Assembly: GCF_963169125.1 (NCBI RefSeq)
Contig: NC_084797.1
Coordinates: 92,599,868-92,663,867 of the forward strand
Direction: 5' to 3'
Source of the DNA: Humulus lupulus
Taxonomy: Eukaryota > Streptophyta > Magnoliopsida > Rosales > Cannabaceae
Length of the DNA stretch: 64,000 nucleotides
The position numbers were made by a program, and so were the translations under genes. Below, one piece after another: positions 45,411 through 57,026 of this stretch (the stretch's first letter is position 1; the number at the start of each line of letters is the position of its first letter). Below the pieces are notes generated by a model. That model was not told where the DNA came from. It searched no databases and saw nothing but the letters and a program-made list of their open reading frames with translations.

Positions 45411-47517
45411 TGTTCTAGAATATTTACTTAGCTTGCTAGATAGTAGTAGTAGTTAGTATTAGTTTGTAGTATGTTAGTTTCCGTGGATTTTGGTTCAAGC
45501 CAGGAATTAGTTGGAAACTCATAGCAACAGTTATGGATTTTATAAGTTTAACCTATAGTTTAGAAATATTAATTATAACATAAGGTTTGATTAATATTGC
45601 TGGTCCTAGAAATATATTTATTATAACCTAAGGTTTAAATAGAACAATTAAGAGCATGACACTTGTCATAATCATGTTTAGTAAGGATTTAAGTATTTTG
45701 ATGAATATTTTAATTAAAAAGAAAGATCTAGAGGCTCTAGAACCTTCCAGAAACTGTTAGGATCGTATTAATACTCAGTCAAAGCTATTTACTCAATTCA
45801 AATTATGCTGAAAAAGTGAAAATACGTGTTTGATATATCAATGTATGCTGATATATTGTAGCTTAGGGGCCGATATATCGCCTACGAAAGATACAGAAAA
45901 CACGTCGACTTTGCACAAACGTACGAACATGGCTCGGGATTAGGGTGGAGCCGATATATCACCCAGGGTAGGCGACATATCGCCTCTGGTGATGTAATTT
46001 TGAATGTTGATGATTTTTTAATTTAAAAATACCCTTAACCACTTGGACCTGCCTTTGAACGATTTTGACCGAGTTTTGGGCATCTGTTGAACGAAAATAC
46101 AAATAATTTTCATTTTATAATCATTTATTTATTCAAATTAAAAGGGGTTAGTTTCACTCCTTGAACACTATAATAGGACCTAGTACTCAACCATTTTCTT
46201 CATTCTTCAAGCAGTCTTAAGAACCTCCAAGTTGCTAGTGTTATTATAGAGAGAAACACTTGGGTTTTGGGTTAAAAGCTTTATCATTCTAAGCTTTTCT
46301 AAACACATTGGAAGTGAGATATAGTGTGATTTTGGTATTGGGGTTTAGATCAATTCATAAGATCATCCAAGGTATTCTTACCCCTAAGTTCAGTTCTTTA
46401 TGATTCTATAGTTTTCTTTGGTTTTCTTTCATTCAGATCCTAACTCTTGTTTATGATTCTTGATTAGGTATTGAAGTTTCTTTAAACTTAAGGTTCTTCT
46501 TGGTAAATTTCTTCTTGATGGTTTAGTTCTCATTTCCATCTTTATTCTTTAGAGATACTCACCATTTTTACTGTTGGTTTATAACTGTGTTCTAATCTCG
46601 TTCTTGTTCCCAAATATCTCAAATTTTGGTAAGGAAAATAGGAAGGATTTTATGTACTCATATGTTTATGTTATGATATGTTTATGTTATTATATGTTTT
46701 ATGTTATGATATGTATATATATGTATAAATATGTCTTGTAGTCATTTCGGGCTTATAGTTGCTTACATAGCAAACCCTAATCTTTTATGTCGCTTGGGGC
46801 TTATAGTTGCTTCGATAGCAAACCCTAAGATTGTTTATCATTTTCATGGTTTAGAGTTATGATTTACCCTACCTCGACTAGCAGAGGACCTAGATGAATT
46901 ATCATATACTACCATGTGATCTAACCTACCTCGATTAGTAGATAGAGGACCTAGATGGTTTATCACATGCCATGTTAATGAGTTAATGGCCATTAATATT
47001 GTAGTCCTATATGATATATGTTTTTATAGTCATATATTTTATAGTATATGTTTATGATCTAGTCTTATGATTTATGATTTATGATTTATGTGTTAGTAAA
47101 TTTTCCTTTCTGGGCATTAGGCTCACTCCTTTATTTTTAGCTTGATGGAGGAAAATGAACATGGAAGGCGGAAGGATTCTTGGCAGCTTGGCTTGTGTGT
47201 TAAGGAAGAATGGAATGAATGGACTGCGTCTCGATCGATGATGACATTATTTAGTCTTTTGAATTATGTTTCTTTTGTAATTCCGCACTTAGTTTTTTTT
47301 AAACAATTGAATTAAAGTTTATGTTTTTATGTTTTATAAACAATGGGATCCCATACCATATCCATCACATTTTATATTTTTATATTATCTTGTATTTGAT
47401 ACAATATTTTGGGTTTTCAATAAAATTATGTTATTTCTTGTGTTTGTATAAAAAATAGTAGCTATATGTTTAGTAGTTTTAATGGTCCAAGGTCTTAGAA
47501 ATAGTTGGATCATTATA
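45411..47517 (+). repeat. LTR-like block E (about 2.1 kb), probably a Gypsy solo LTR or LTR remnant
   Basis: It begins TGTTCTAGAATATTTACTTAG and ends GGATCATTATA, similar in style to Tekay LTRs ending in TTACA. It has no ORF of note, and a U5-like end with 'tgggcattaggctcactcc' recalls the same zone of LTR A. It holds short tandem repeats (46745-46840 and 46860-46975) and five GATATATC-type words (45833-45981). No matching target duplication was found. It separates D (minus) from G (plus). Confidence 0.55.
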
Positions 47518-47540
47518 GATACGCACCGTCAGAGGCCATC

Positions 47541-49816
47541 TGTAACGACCCCAAATTCGGTATTAAGGCTTAGGGCCTGAGATAGCGTGCCTGGAGGGCA
47601 TAATGGAATTCTGTGTGGGTCTTTAATGGGTTTTATGCATGATTATGATTTAGTGCACGTTTTATGATTATGTGATTAATTGTGGTGCATGATTATGTGA
47701 ATTAATATGCATGTAGACCTGATTGAGCATATTTGTAATTTGGCCATGTTGGGCATGACTATGTTGATACCTGTGATCTATGACTCGAGACGATCCTAGA
47801 ACGAGCGGGTTAGCGGGAAGTCAAAGCGGGAACCTGTACCAGGCTTGGGTTAAGCTTGGGGAGTTAATCGAGAATTTGGGAATGTATTTGGTGATTTATT
47901 AGGCATTGGGTAGCGAACGGGAATTATTAGGAACACTTGAGGAATTAGTGGGAATTTGGGTATTATGACTAAAATGCCCTTTATGGACATAAAGGCTTAG
48001 AATTGATAAGAGAGGGTATTTTGGTCATTAGGCTTGCAAGAGATAAAATAAAGGAGGCCTTTATACTTAGTGGATTTAGTAGAGAAAATTTTAGGCTGAA
48101 AAGAAAGAAAGAAAGAAAGAAGAGAAAAGAAGAGAGGGAAAGCTGAAGGGTTGGCTTTGAAGATTTGGTTTGTGGTTCTCCCACACTTTTTCTTTGATTT
48201 TTCTTGAGGTGAAGCTCAGTGGTAAGCTAGGTTTGTGGATTTGCAAGAGATTAGCAAGATCAAATCAGAGATTTAAGGTAAGTTCTTGAGGTTTTCGGTT
48301 TTAGGGTTTTGCTGGTTTTGAACTGTGTTTTTGAGCTAAATGGATGGGGTTTTTGGGGAAAACAGGTCAAGGTTGTAAAGGTGCAAGCCAAGGAGGTCTA
48401 GGGTGCAGTTCAAGGTCGAAATTCCACCCACGGTATGATTTCTAAGACCCTATCCTTGTTGTTTGATTGATTTTTCTGGTTTTGGGGTTCATTGGGTTAG
48501 ATTTTGAGTTGTGGGTTGCTTGAGCTTGGGATTGAGTTCTTGGGGTGCTTGGGATGAGTGTGTGGTGTATATATGTTTGTTTTTGGGCTTGGGAAAGAGT
48601 TGGACAAGTTTGGGTTCGAAATGGGGGAAGAAAATCGCAAGATGCGATTTTTGGTTTTGCTGTGCTGCAACTAGCGCTACAGCGCTAGGCAGGGGGCGCT
48701 GTAGCGCTAGCCCCTGTCTGGTGAGGGTGGTTCTGCTTGTAGCGCTACAGCGCTGCACTGTTCACAGAGGGGATTTTTGGGCTTTTGTGAAGGGATTTTG
48801 ACCTAGGGTTCGGGGCTCGATTCCGCCACTTTGTTTTGGGGATTTAGGACTTCCCGGGGGCTCGGGATTAGTCCCGAGGCTAGGTTTTGGACTTGAGGAT
48901 TGGTGATGACTTTGACTTGTGGATTTTGCTTAGGTAAGCGCTAGGGCTCGGGTAAGATCGTGCTCAAGGAGTCAGGTTGATCAAGGCTACTTAATCTAAA
49001 GGTAAGAAAACCGTAACACCCGAGTTTAGGGCATGGCCCCACTGTGTGATTGTAGGGCGTGGCCCCGGATTGTATTACGTGCAAATGCTTAACCTTAAAT
49101 GAACCTTGATGTGTGTGAATGTTTATTTTGAATGTACTATATGTGTTATTATGATGAAACGAGCGGCAGAGGCCGGGTACGGCATAGGCCGGGGCGGCCG
49201 TGGGCCGAAAGTAACACAGCACATGGGATGCTTATATTCAGGGTGGGACCCAAGGGATACATGAGTTATCCTCGCGGTGAGAACCGAAACTCCAGGCTTT
49301 GGTAAGGCCTTGGGAGCGGCATGGCCGTACTTGTTTATTATGGTGGTTTTCCTATGTATCAGTGAATTATTGCCAGCTATTTGCTTTGCATATGTTATGT
49401 GTTATTTGGGTTTTCTTGCTGGGCTTCGGCTCACGGGTGCTCCGTGTGGCAGGTAAAAGCAAGGAGTCAGTCAACCGGCCATGAGTATGGAGAGCGTGGG
49501 GGCGGCGCGTACATGTTCGGCCTGCCCGACTGCTTTGGTTGGGGGCATTTTGCATATGGCTGTATTTAACCATTCTTTTGATAGATGATCAAGTGTAAAT
49601 CTATTTTGGTGTTGTAAACATTTTGTAAACCTTATTTTGGGATCCCAGATGTTTTATATTTAACGTTTTCAATGAAGTTGACCATTTTAAAAGAATACAG
49701 CCTTAAACTCTGGTTTAATCACACTTTTGGTTTTAGAAACCACTTTGAGTAAATTAAACGCACAATTTCTGTTTTAAACTCACTTAGTAACGACTCTAAG
49801 GTAGTAGGGCGTTACA
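47541..49816 (+). repeat. 5' LTR of element C (2276 bp)
   Basis: TGTAACGACCCC...GGGCGTTACA. It differs from the 3' LTR at five sites I noticed (near 48187, 48279, 48612, 49109 and 49797). It contains a (gaaa)n run near 48100 and a cluster of AGCGCT words at 48672-48755. The small ORFs on both strands recur identically in the other LTR and are not genes. Confidence 0.95.
48672..48755. repeat. Cluster of palindromic AGCGCT words in the LTR of C
   Basis: Five AGCGCT and one GGCGCT within 84 bp, arranged as TAGCGCTACAGCGCTA and its inverted partner CGCTGTAGCGCTAG, able to form alternative hairpins. The 3' LTR copy is at 55877-55960. Confidence 0.85.
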
Positions 49817-49819
49817 ACT

Positions 49820-49831
49820 TGGTATCAGAGC
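49820..49831 (+). other. Primer-binding site of element C (tRNA-iMet type)
   Basis: TGGTATCAGAGC, three bases after the LTR end. Confidence 0.95.
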
Positions 49832-50155
49832 GAGCCAAGGTTTATTGGTTCTGGAGATTGACCGAACATGTACGCACGCTGCCATTGAAAAGCTTGACTC
49901 AGGGTGGTTTGGTATGGTCGATTGATATATTCATGAATATGTGTTTAATGCTTTGTGTGCCTGCCTAGATTGTTATGAGCATGATGATTCAATAACATAT
50001 GCATGATGCCAGGGCGAGGCCCGTTGTATGCTGCATGATATTTGTATGTCATTCTGGTCGATTGATCTTGGTTGTTGTTGAGATGGAGAGGTGGAAATTG
50101 GACCTTGTTATCATGCCTAATGAGCGGTGTCATTGATTGCAGGCATTTAGTTGCA
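49832..50155 (+). other. Untranslated leader of element C
   Basis: No ORF of note. A TGATTGCAG acceptor-like site lies just before the gag start, as in many Tekay elements. Confidence 0.6.
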
Positions 50156-53100
50156 ATGCCTCGCCAATCATCGAGACTCCGCGGCATTCAGGCCGAGGAT
50201 GATAACCAGGGGCAGGACCCTCCACCTGCTCCTCAGAACTGGCAGCAGATTTTAGCAGAGATGGAGGCTAGGTTGAAGAAAACAGAGGATGAGCTTAGTC
50301 AGTACAGGCAACCAGCTCCTCCACCGGCCACTATGATACCACCACCGCCTAGTGTGGTACTGGCTCCGGTTCAACCTGTGACTGGGAACAGGTTGGAACC
50401 TCTATATGAAAGATTCAGAAAACAACAACCTCCTACCTTTGAGGGGGGAGCAGACCCACTACAGGCTGAGCAGTGGATGAGTACAATGTCTGTAATCCTG
50501 GACTTCATGAGGGTTGAAGGAAGGGATAGGGTTGATTGTGCAAGTTATATGCTTAGACATGATGCACGAATATGGTGGGAGGTGGTAGGGCAGCGAAGGG
50601 ATACTGCTATTATGACCTGGGAGGAATTCAAGAGCCTTTTCAACGAGAAATACTACAGCGTAGCCGTTCGAGCGGCGAAGGCGGATGAGTTTAACAGTCT
50701 GACTCAGGGCAGGTTATCTGTCACTGAGTATGCCTTGGTATTTGATAGATTGGCGAAGTTTGCGCCAGAGCTTGTGCCGACTGATACGGCCAGAAGGGAT
50801 AGATTTGTACGGGGATTAGGTGCAATGATCGCCCGTGACGTGAGTATTACAATGGCTCCAGAGACTACCTATGCGCAAGTGGTGGACAAGGCCCTCACTG
50901 CTGAGAGGGCTGAGGATCAGATCTGGAAGGATAACGCTGCTAGGCGTGATACCAGGAGGGTAGTGCCTTCTTCTTCTGGGCCTAGTCGGGGCAGCGGCCC
51001 CAGTGAGCAGAAGAGGAGAGTACCAGACTCCTTTACTCCCTATGGTTCTGACAGGAGGGTTCGCGGTTCTGTGGGTGGCCGCCAGGGCGGTAATGACAAC
51101 TGGAGAAGTTATCCATGGTGTCCTCGATGCAAGCGACGGCATCAGGGCGAGTGCCGGTCCGCCTCTGGGGCGGGTACCGGCATCAGGGCCTGTTTTGTTT
51201 GTGGAAGCACCAGTCACTTGAAGAAAGATTGCCCACAGGCTAAGAAGGAGGAGCCTAGGCAGGGAGACAGCCTCGCACCTGCTAGGGTCTTCACCTTGAC
51301 TCAGACTGAGGCAGAGGCCAGTCCATCAGTGGTTACAGGTCAGATTTTTAGCGCTGGATCCTTGTTTACTGCATTGATTGATTCTGGTGCTACGCACTCA
51401 TTTGTTTCTGCTAGGGTGATTGATCAGCTGTGTAGACCTTGTATTTTGTATGCTAGGGGTTTTCAGACTATATTGCCTACTGGGGAGCTGGTAGTCTCTA
51501 TGAGGTGGGTTAGAGCCTTACCAGTAGTGGTAGACGGTAGAGAATTGTTTGTTGACCTGATTGAACTAGATATGGACTATTTTGACATAATACTAGGGAT
51601 GGATTGGTTGACGCGGTGTGGAGCAACAATTGATTGTAGGCGACGAATGGTGACCTTCGAACCGGAGGGCGAGGCACCCTTTGTGTTCGTGGGAACGGTG
51701 GATGGACCGCGGGTACCTGTGATCTCGGCACTAAAGGCTAGAGACCTGATGCAAGAGGGTTGCATAGGATTCCTAGCAAGTATAGTGGATTCCTCTAAGG
51801 TGGCGGCAGTGGGACCGAATGAAACCAGAGTCGTCTGCGAGTTTTCAGACTTGTTTCCAGCAGATCTACCGGGGTTGCCGCCACAGCGGGAGATTGAGTT
51901 CGTCATAGAGTTGGCTCCGGGAGCAGAGCTAGTTTCCAAGGCACCTTACAGAATGGCTCCAGCAGAATTAAAGGAATTGAAGATTCAGCTGCAGGAACTA
52001 CTTGATTTGGGGTTTGTCAGACCGAGTTTCTCGCCGTGGGGTGCTCCAGTTTTATTTGTTAAGAAAAAGGATGGATCGCTCAGGATGTGCATCGATTACA
52101 GGGAGTTGAATAAGTTGACCATCAAGAACAAATATCCATTGCCTAGGATCGACGATTTATTTGATCAGCTTCAAGGGAGTACAGTGTTTTCGAAGATTGA
52201 TCTCCGATCAGGCTACTATCAGTTGAGGATCAGAGATGAGGACATACCAAAGACTGCATTTCGGACACGGTATGGGCATTATGAATTTCTGGTTATGTCC
52301 TTTGGATTAACCAATGCCCCAGACGCATTTATGGATTTGATGAACAGAATTTTCAAGGATTACTTGGATAAGTTCGTGATTGTGTTTATTGATGATATCC
52401 TAGTATACTCCCAGTCAGAGTCAGAACATGAGCATCATCTGCGCCTGGTGTTGCATCGGTTAAGAGAGCATAAGTTATATGCTAAGTTTAGCAAATGCGA
52501 GTTCTGGTTATCGCAAGTTTCATTTCTAGGCCACATTATCAGTAAGGATGGGTTACTAGTCGACCCAAGCAAGACGGAAGTAGTAAGAGATTGGCCTAGA
52601 CCCAGCAATGTTCCTGAAGTTAGAAGTTTCCTTGGACTAGCAGGTTACTACCGGCGGTTTGTAGAGGGGTTCTCCAGAATTGCTACTCTGTTGACAGAAT
52701 TGACAAGGAAGAAGACCAAGTTTGTGTGGACAGATCGATGCGAGAATAGCTTCAAAGAGCTGAAGCGGCGGTTGATTACTGCACCAGTGCTGAGCCTGCC
52801 AACAGATAATGAGAAGTTTGTGGTCTACTGTGACGCTTCCAGACAGGGTCTGGGATGCGTGTTGATGCAGGCTGGGAAAGTGATAGCGTACGCATCAAGG
52901 CAATTAAAGGAGTACGAGCAGAGGTACCCCACGCATGACCTGGAATTAGCTGCAGTGGTATTCGCACTTAAGATTTGGAGACACTATCTGTATGGAGAGA
53001 GGTGCGAGATATACACTGATCACAAGAGTCTAAAGTATTTCTTTACCCAGAAGGACTTGAACATGCGCCAGAGACGGTGGCTAGAGCTGGTAAAGGATTA

Positions 53101-54709
53101 CGATTGTGATATCCTATACCATCCTGGGAAGGCTAATGTGGTGGCTGATGCATTGAGCCGGAGGGGCCCAGGACAGTTGTATAGTTCGAGGCAGATATCT
53201 GACAGACTAGCAGGAGAGATGACCAGAGCGGGAATAGAGCTAGTGGTTGGTAGGTTAGCCAACATTACTCTTCAATCAACGCTCCTCGAGAGGATTAAGG
53301 AAGCACAGGGAAAGGACCCTCAGTTAGTTGAACGTAGAGAGAATGTCCTATCGGGAGCAGCTAAGGACTTCTCTATTTCTGAGATGGGTTTGTTGAAGTA
53401 CAAAGGACGGATTTGCGTTCCGATTGATCCAGACATTCGGCGAGAGATTCTGGACGAGTCTCATACCACTCCTTACTCCTTACACCCAGGTTCTACGAAG
53501 ATTCACCATGACCTGAAGGTTTTGTATTGGTGGTCAGGCATGAAGAGGGACGTGGTGGATTATGTGGCAAGATGCCTAACCTGTCAGCAGATTAAGGCAG
53601 AACACTAGAGGCCAGCAGGATTATTACAGCCTCTTGGGATTCCCGAGTGGAAATGGGAAGATATTGCCATGGACTTTGTGGTAGGATTGCCAAAGACCGT
53701 GGGTCAGCATGACTCGGTATGGGTGATTGTGGACAGGTATACGAAGTCCGCCCACTTCTTACCTGTGAAGACGACTTATACTATGGAGCAGTATGCAGAG
53801 CTTTATGTTAAGGAGATTGTTCGACTTCATGGGGCTCCGAGGTCGATAGTATCCGACAGAGACCCCACTTTCACTTCCAAGTTTTGGAAGAGCCTGCAGA
53901 AGGCTATGGGCACGCAGCTTCGGTTTAGTACCGCTTATCATCCTCAGACGGATGGACAGTCTGAGAGGACAATTCAGATACTGGAGGACATGTTACGAGC
54001 GTGTGTGTTGGATTTTTAGGGATCTTGGAGTAAGTATCTCCCTCTGATTAAGTTCTCATACAATAATAGTTATCAGGCGACTATCGGAGTGGCTCCGTAT
54101 GAGATGCTGTATGGAAGAAAGTGCAGATCACCGATTCACTGGGAGGAGGCAGGGGAGAGAAGGTATTTAGGTCCTGAGATGGTTCAGAGGACCAATGAGG
54201 CACTTGAGAAAATTAGAGCTCGTATGCTCGCCTCCCAGAGTCGTCAGAAGATTTATTCAGATCTGAAATGCAGGAACGTGGAATTTCAGGTTGGTGACCA
54301 TGTACTCCTCAGGGTTTCACCCCTGAGAGGAGGAAAACGATTTGGCGTTCGGGGCAAGCTGAGTCCCAGGTTTGTTGGTCCATTCGAAGTTCTAGAGCGA
54401 GTTGGGGAGGTGGCTTACAGGTTAGCAATGCCTCCAGCTCTATCAGGGGTTCATGATGTGTTTCATGTATCCATGCTTCGAAAGTATGTTTCGGACACTA
54501 CTCATGTGTTGAGCTATGAGAACTTGGAGTTGGATCGGGAATTATCGTACGAAGAAAAGCCTGTTCAGATCCTTGATAGGAAGGACAAGGTCTTGAGGAG
54601 CAAGACAATCGCCTTGGTTAAAGTACTGTGGAGGAATAGCAAGGTCGAAGAGGCGACGTGGGAACTGGAATCGGATATGCGGGAGCAGTATCCCGAGTTA
54701 TTCAGGTAA
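50156..54709 (+). pseudogene. Gag-Pol polyprotein of element C, one frame with two stop codons
   Basis: I chose ATG 50156 ([15 protein letters not shown]) over the longer start at 50072 because it matches the usual Gag opening. Approximate residues: coiled coil 35-60; capsid 80-260; zinc knuckle [14 protein letters not shown] 346-359; protease LIDSGATHS 409; reverse transcriptase with [10 protein letters not shown], Asp-Asp at 746-747; RNase H from CDASRQGLG, first Asp 893; integrase HHCC starting at His 1103 and CLTCQQ. The integrase core has [17 protein letters not shown] and [11 protein letters not shown], so all three acidic residues are present. A GPF module (FVGPFEVLER) and a chromodomain-like tail (LVKVLWRNSKVEEATWE) end at 54709. 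TAG stops replace what aligned elements read as Gln at codons 1151 (53606-53608) and 1288 (54017-54019). Otherwise intact, about 1517 codons. Confidence 0.95.
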
Positions 54710-54730
54710 ATTTCGAGGACGAAATTTTCA

Positions 54731-54745
54731 TGAGGAGGGGATAGT
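54731..54745 (+). other. Polypurine tract of element C
   Basis: TGAGGAGGGGATAGT directly before the LTR start TGTAACG. Confidence 0.88.
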
Positions 54746-57021
54746 TGTAACGACCCCAAATTCGGTATTAAGGCTTAGGGCCTGAGATAGCGTGCCTGGA
54801 GGGCATAATGGAATTCTGTGTGGGTCTTTAATGGGTTTTATGCATGATTATGATTTAGTGCACGTTTTATGATTATGTGATTAATTGTGGTGCATGATTA
54901 TGTGAATTAATATGCATGTAGACCTGATTGAGCATATTTGTAATTTGGCCATGTTGGGCATGACTATGTTGATACCTGTGATCTATGACTCGAGACGATC
55001 CTAGAACGAGCGGGTTAGCGGGAAGTCAAAGCGGGAACCTGTACCAGGCTTGGGTTAAGCTTGGGGAGTTAATCGAGAATTTGGGAATGTATTTGGTGAT
55101 TTATTAGGCATTGGGTAGCGAACGGGAATTATTAGGAACACTTGAGGAATTAGTGGGAATTTGGGTATTATGACTAAAATGCCCTTTATGGACATAAAGG
55201 CTTAGAATTGATAAGAGAGGGTATTTTGGTCATTAGGCTTGCAAGAGATAAAATAAAGGAGGCCTTTATACTTAGTGGATTTAGTAGAGAAAATTTTAGG
55301 CTGAAAAGAAAGAAAGAAAGAAAGAAGAGAAAAGAAGAGAGGGAAAGCTGAAGGGTTGGCTTTGAAGATTTGGTTTGTGGTTCTCCCACCCTTTTTCTTT
55401 GATTTTTCTTGAGGTGAAGCTCAGTGGTAAGCTAGGTTTGTGGATTTGCAAGAGATTAGCAAGATCAAATCAGAGATTTGAGGTAAGTTCTTGAGGTTTT
55501 CGGTTTTAGGGTTTTGCTGGTTTTGAACTGTGTTTTTGAGCTAAATGGATGGGGTTTTTGGGGAAAACAGGTCAAGGTTGTAAAGGTGCAAGCCAAGGAG
55601 GTCTAGGGTGCAGTTCAAGGTCGAAATTCCACCCACGGTATGATTTCTAAGACCCTATCCTTGTTGTTTGATTGATTTTTCTGGTTTTGGGGTTCATTGG
55701 GTTAGATTTTGAGTTGTGGGTTGCTTGAGCTTGGGATTGAGTTCTTGGGGTGCTTGGGATGAGTGTGTGGTGTATATATGTTTGTTTTTGGGCTTGGGAA
55801 AGAGTTGGACAAGTGTGGGTTCGAAATGGGGGAAGAAAATCGCAAGATGCGATTTTTGGTTTTGCTGTGCTGCAACTAGCGCTACAGCGCTAGGCAGGGG
55901 GCGCTGTAGCGCTAGCCCCTGTCTGGTGAGGGTGGTTCTGCTTGTAGCGCTACAGCGCTGCACTGTTCACAGAGGGGATTTTTGGGCTTTTGTGAAGGGA
56001 TTTTGACCTAGGGTTCGGGGCTCGATTCCGCCACTTTGTTTTGGGGATTTAGGACTTCCCGGGGGCTCGGGATTAGTCCCGAGGCTAGGTTTTGGACTTG
56101 AGGATTGGTGATGACTTTGACTTGTGGATTTTGCTTAGGTAAGCGCTAGGGCTCGGGTAAGATCGTGCTCAAGGAGTCAGGTTGATCAAGGCTACTTAAT
56201 CTAAAGGTAAGAAAACCGTAACACCCGAGTTTAGGGCATGGCCCCACTGTGTGATTGTAGGGCGTGGCCCCGGATTGTATTACGTGCAAATGCTTAACCT
56301 TAAATGAACCATGATGTGTGTGAATGTTTATTTTGAATGTACTATATGTGTTATTATGATGAAACGAGCGGCAGAGGCCGGGTACGGCATAGGCCGGGGC
56401 GGCCGTGGGCCGAAAGTAACACAGCACATGGGATGCTTATATTCAGGGTGGGACCCAAGGGATACATGAGTTATCCTCGCGGTGAGAACCGAAACTCCAG
56501 GCTTTGGTAAGGCCTTGGGAGCGGCATGGCCGTACTTGTTTATTATGGTGGTTTTCCTATGTATCAGTGAATTATTGCCAGCTATTTGCTTTGCATATGT
56601 TATGTGTTATTTGGGTTTTCTTGCTGGGCTTCGGCTCACGGGTGCTCCGTGTGGCAGGTAAAAGCAAGGAGTCAGTCAACCGGCCATGAGTATGGAGAGC
56701 GTGGGGGCGGCGCGTACATGTTCGGCCTGCCCGACTGCTTTGGTTGGGGGCATTTTGCATATGGCTGTATTTAACCATTCTTTTGATAGATGATCAAGTG
56801 TAAATCTATTTTGGTGTTGTAAACATTTTGTAAACCTTATTTTGGGATCCCAGATGTTTTATATTTAACGTTTTCAATGAAGTTGACCATTTTAAAAGAA
56901 TACAGCCTTAAACTCTGGTTTAATCACACTTTTGGTTTTAGAAACCACTTTGAGTAAATTAAACGCACAATTTCTGTTTTAAACTCACTTAGTAACGGCT
57001 CTAAGGTAGTAGGGCGTTACA
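54746..57021 (+). repeat. 3' LTR of element C (2276 bp)
   Basis: Same length as the 5' LTR, with no indel seen. It ends GGGCGTTACA, followed by the target copy CCATC. Confidence 0.95.
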
Positions 57022-57026
57022 CCATC

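Larger units (their letters stand above)
47541..57021 (+). mobile_element. Element C: nearly intact Tekay/Del-type Ty3/Gypsy element (9481 bp), recent
   Basis: LTRs are 47541-49816 and 54746-57021, both exactly 2276 bp, with only five substitutions noticed (about 0.2 percent). A perfect CCATC duplication flanks it (47536-47540, 57022-57026). Primer-binding site, one long gag-pol frame with only two stops, chromodomain-like tail and polypurine tract are all present. It is the youngest element in the window. Confidence 0.96.

Noticed and set aside
48489..49573. Several 60-96 codon ORFs in the LTR of C, repeated at 55694-56778
   Set aside because: They occur identically in both LTRs because the LTRs are the same sequence; no start context or domain.
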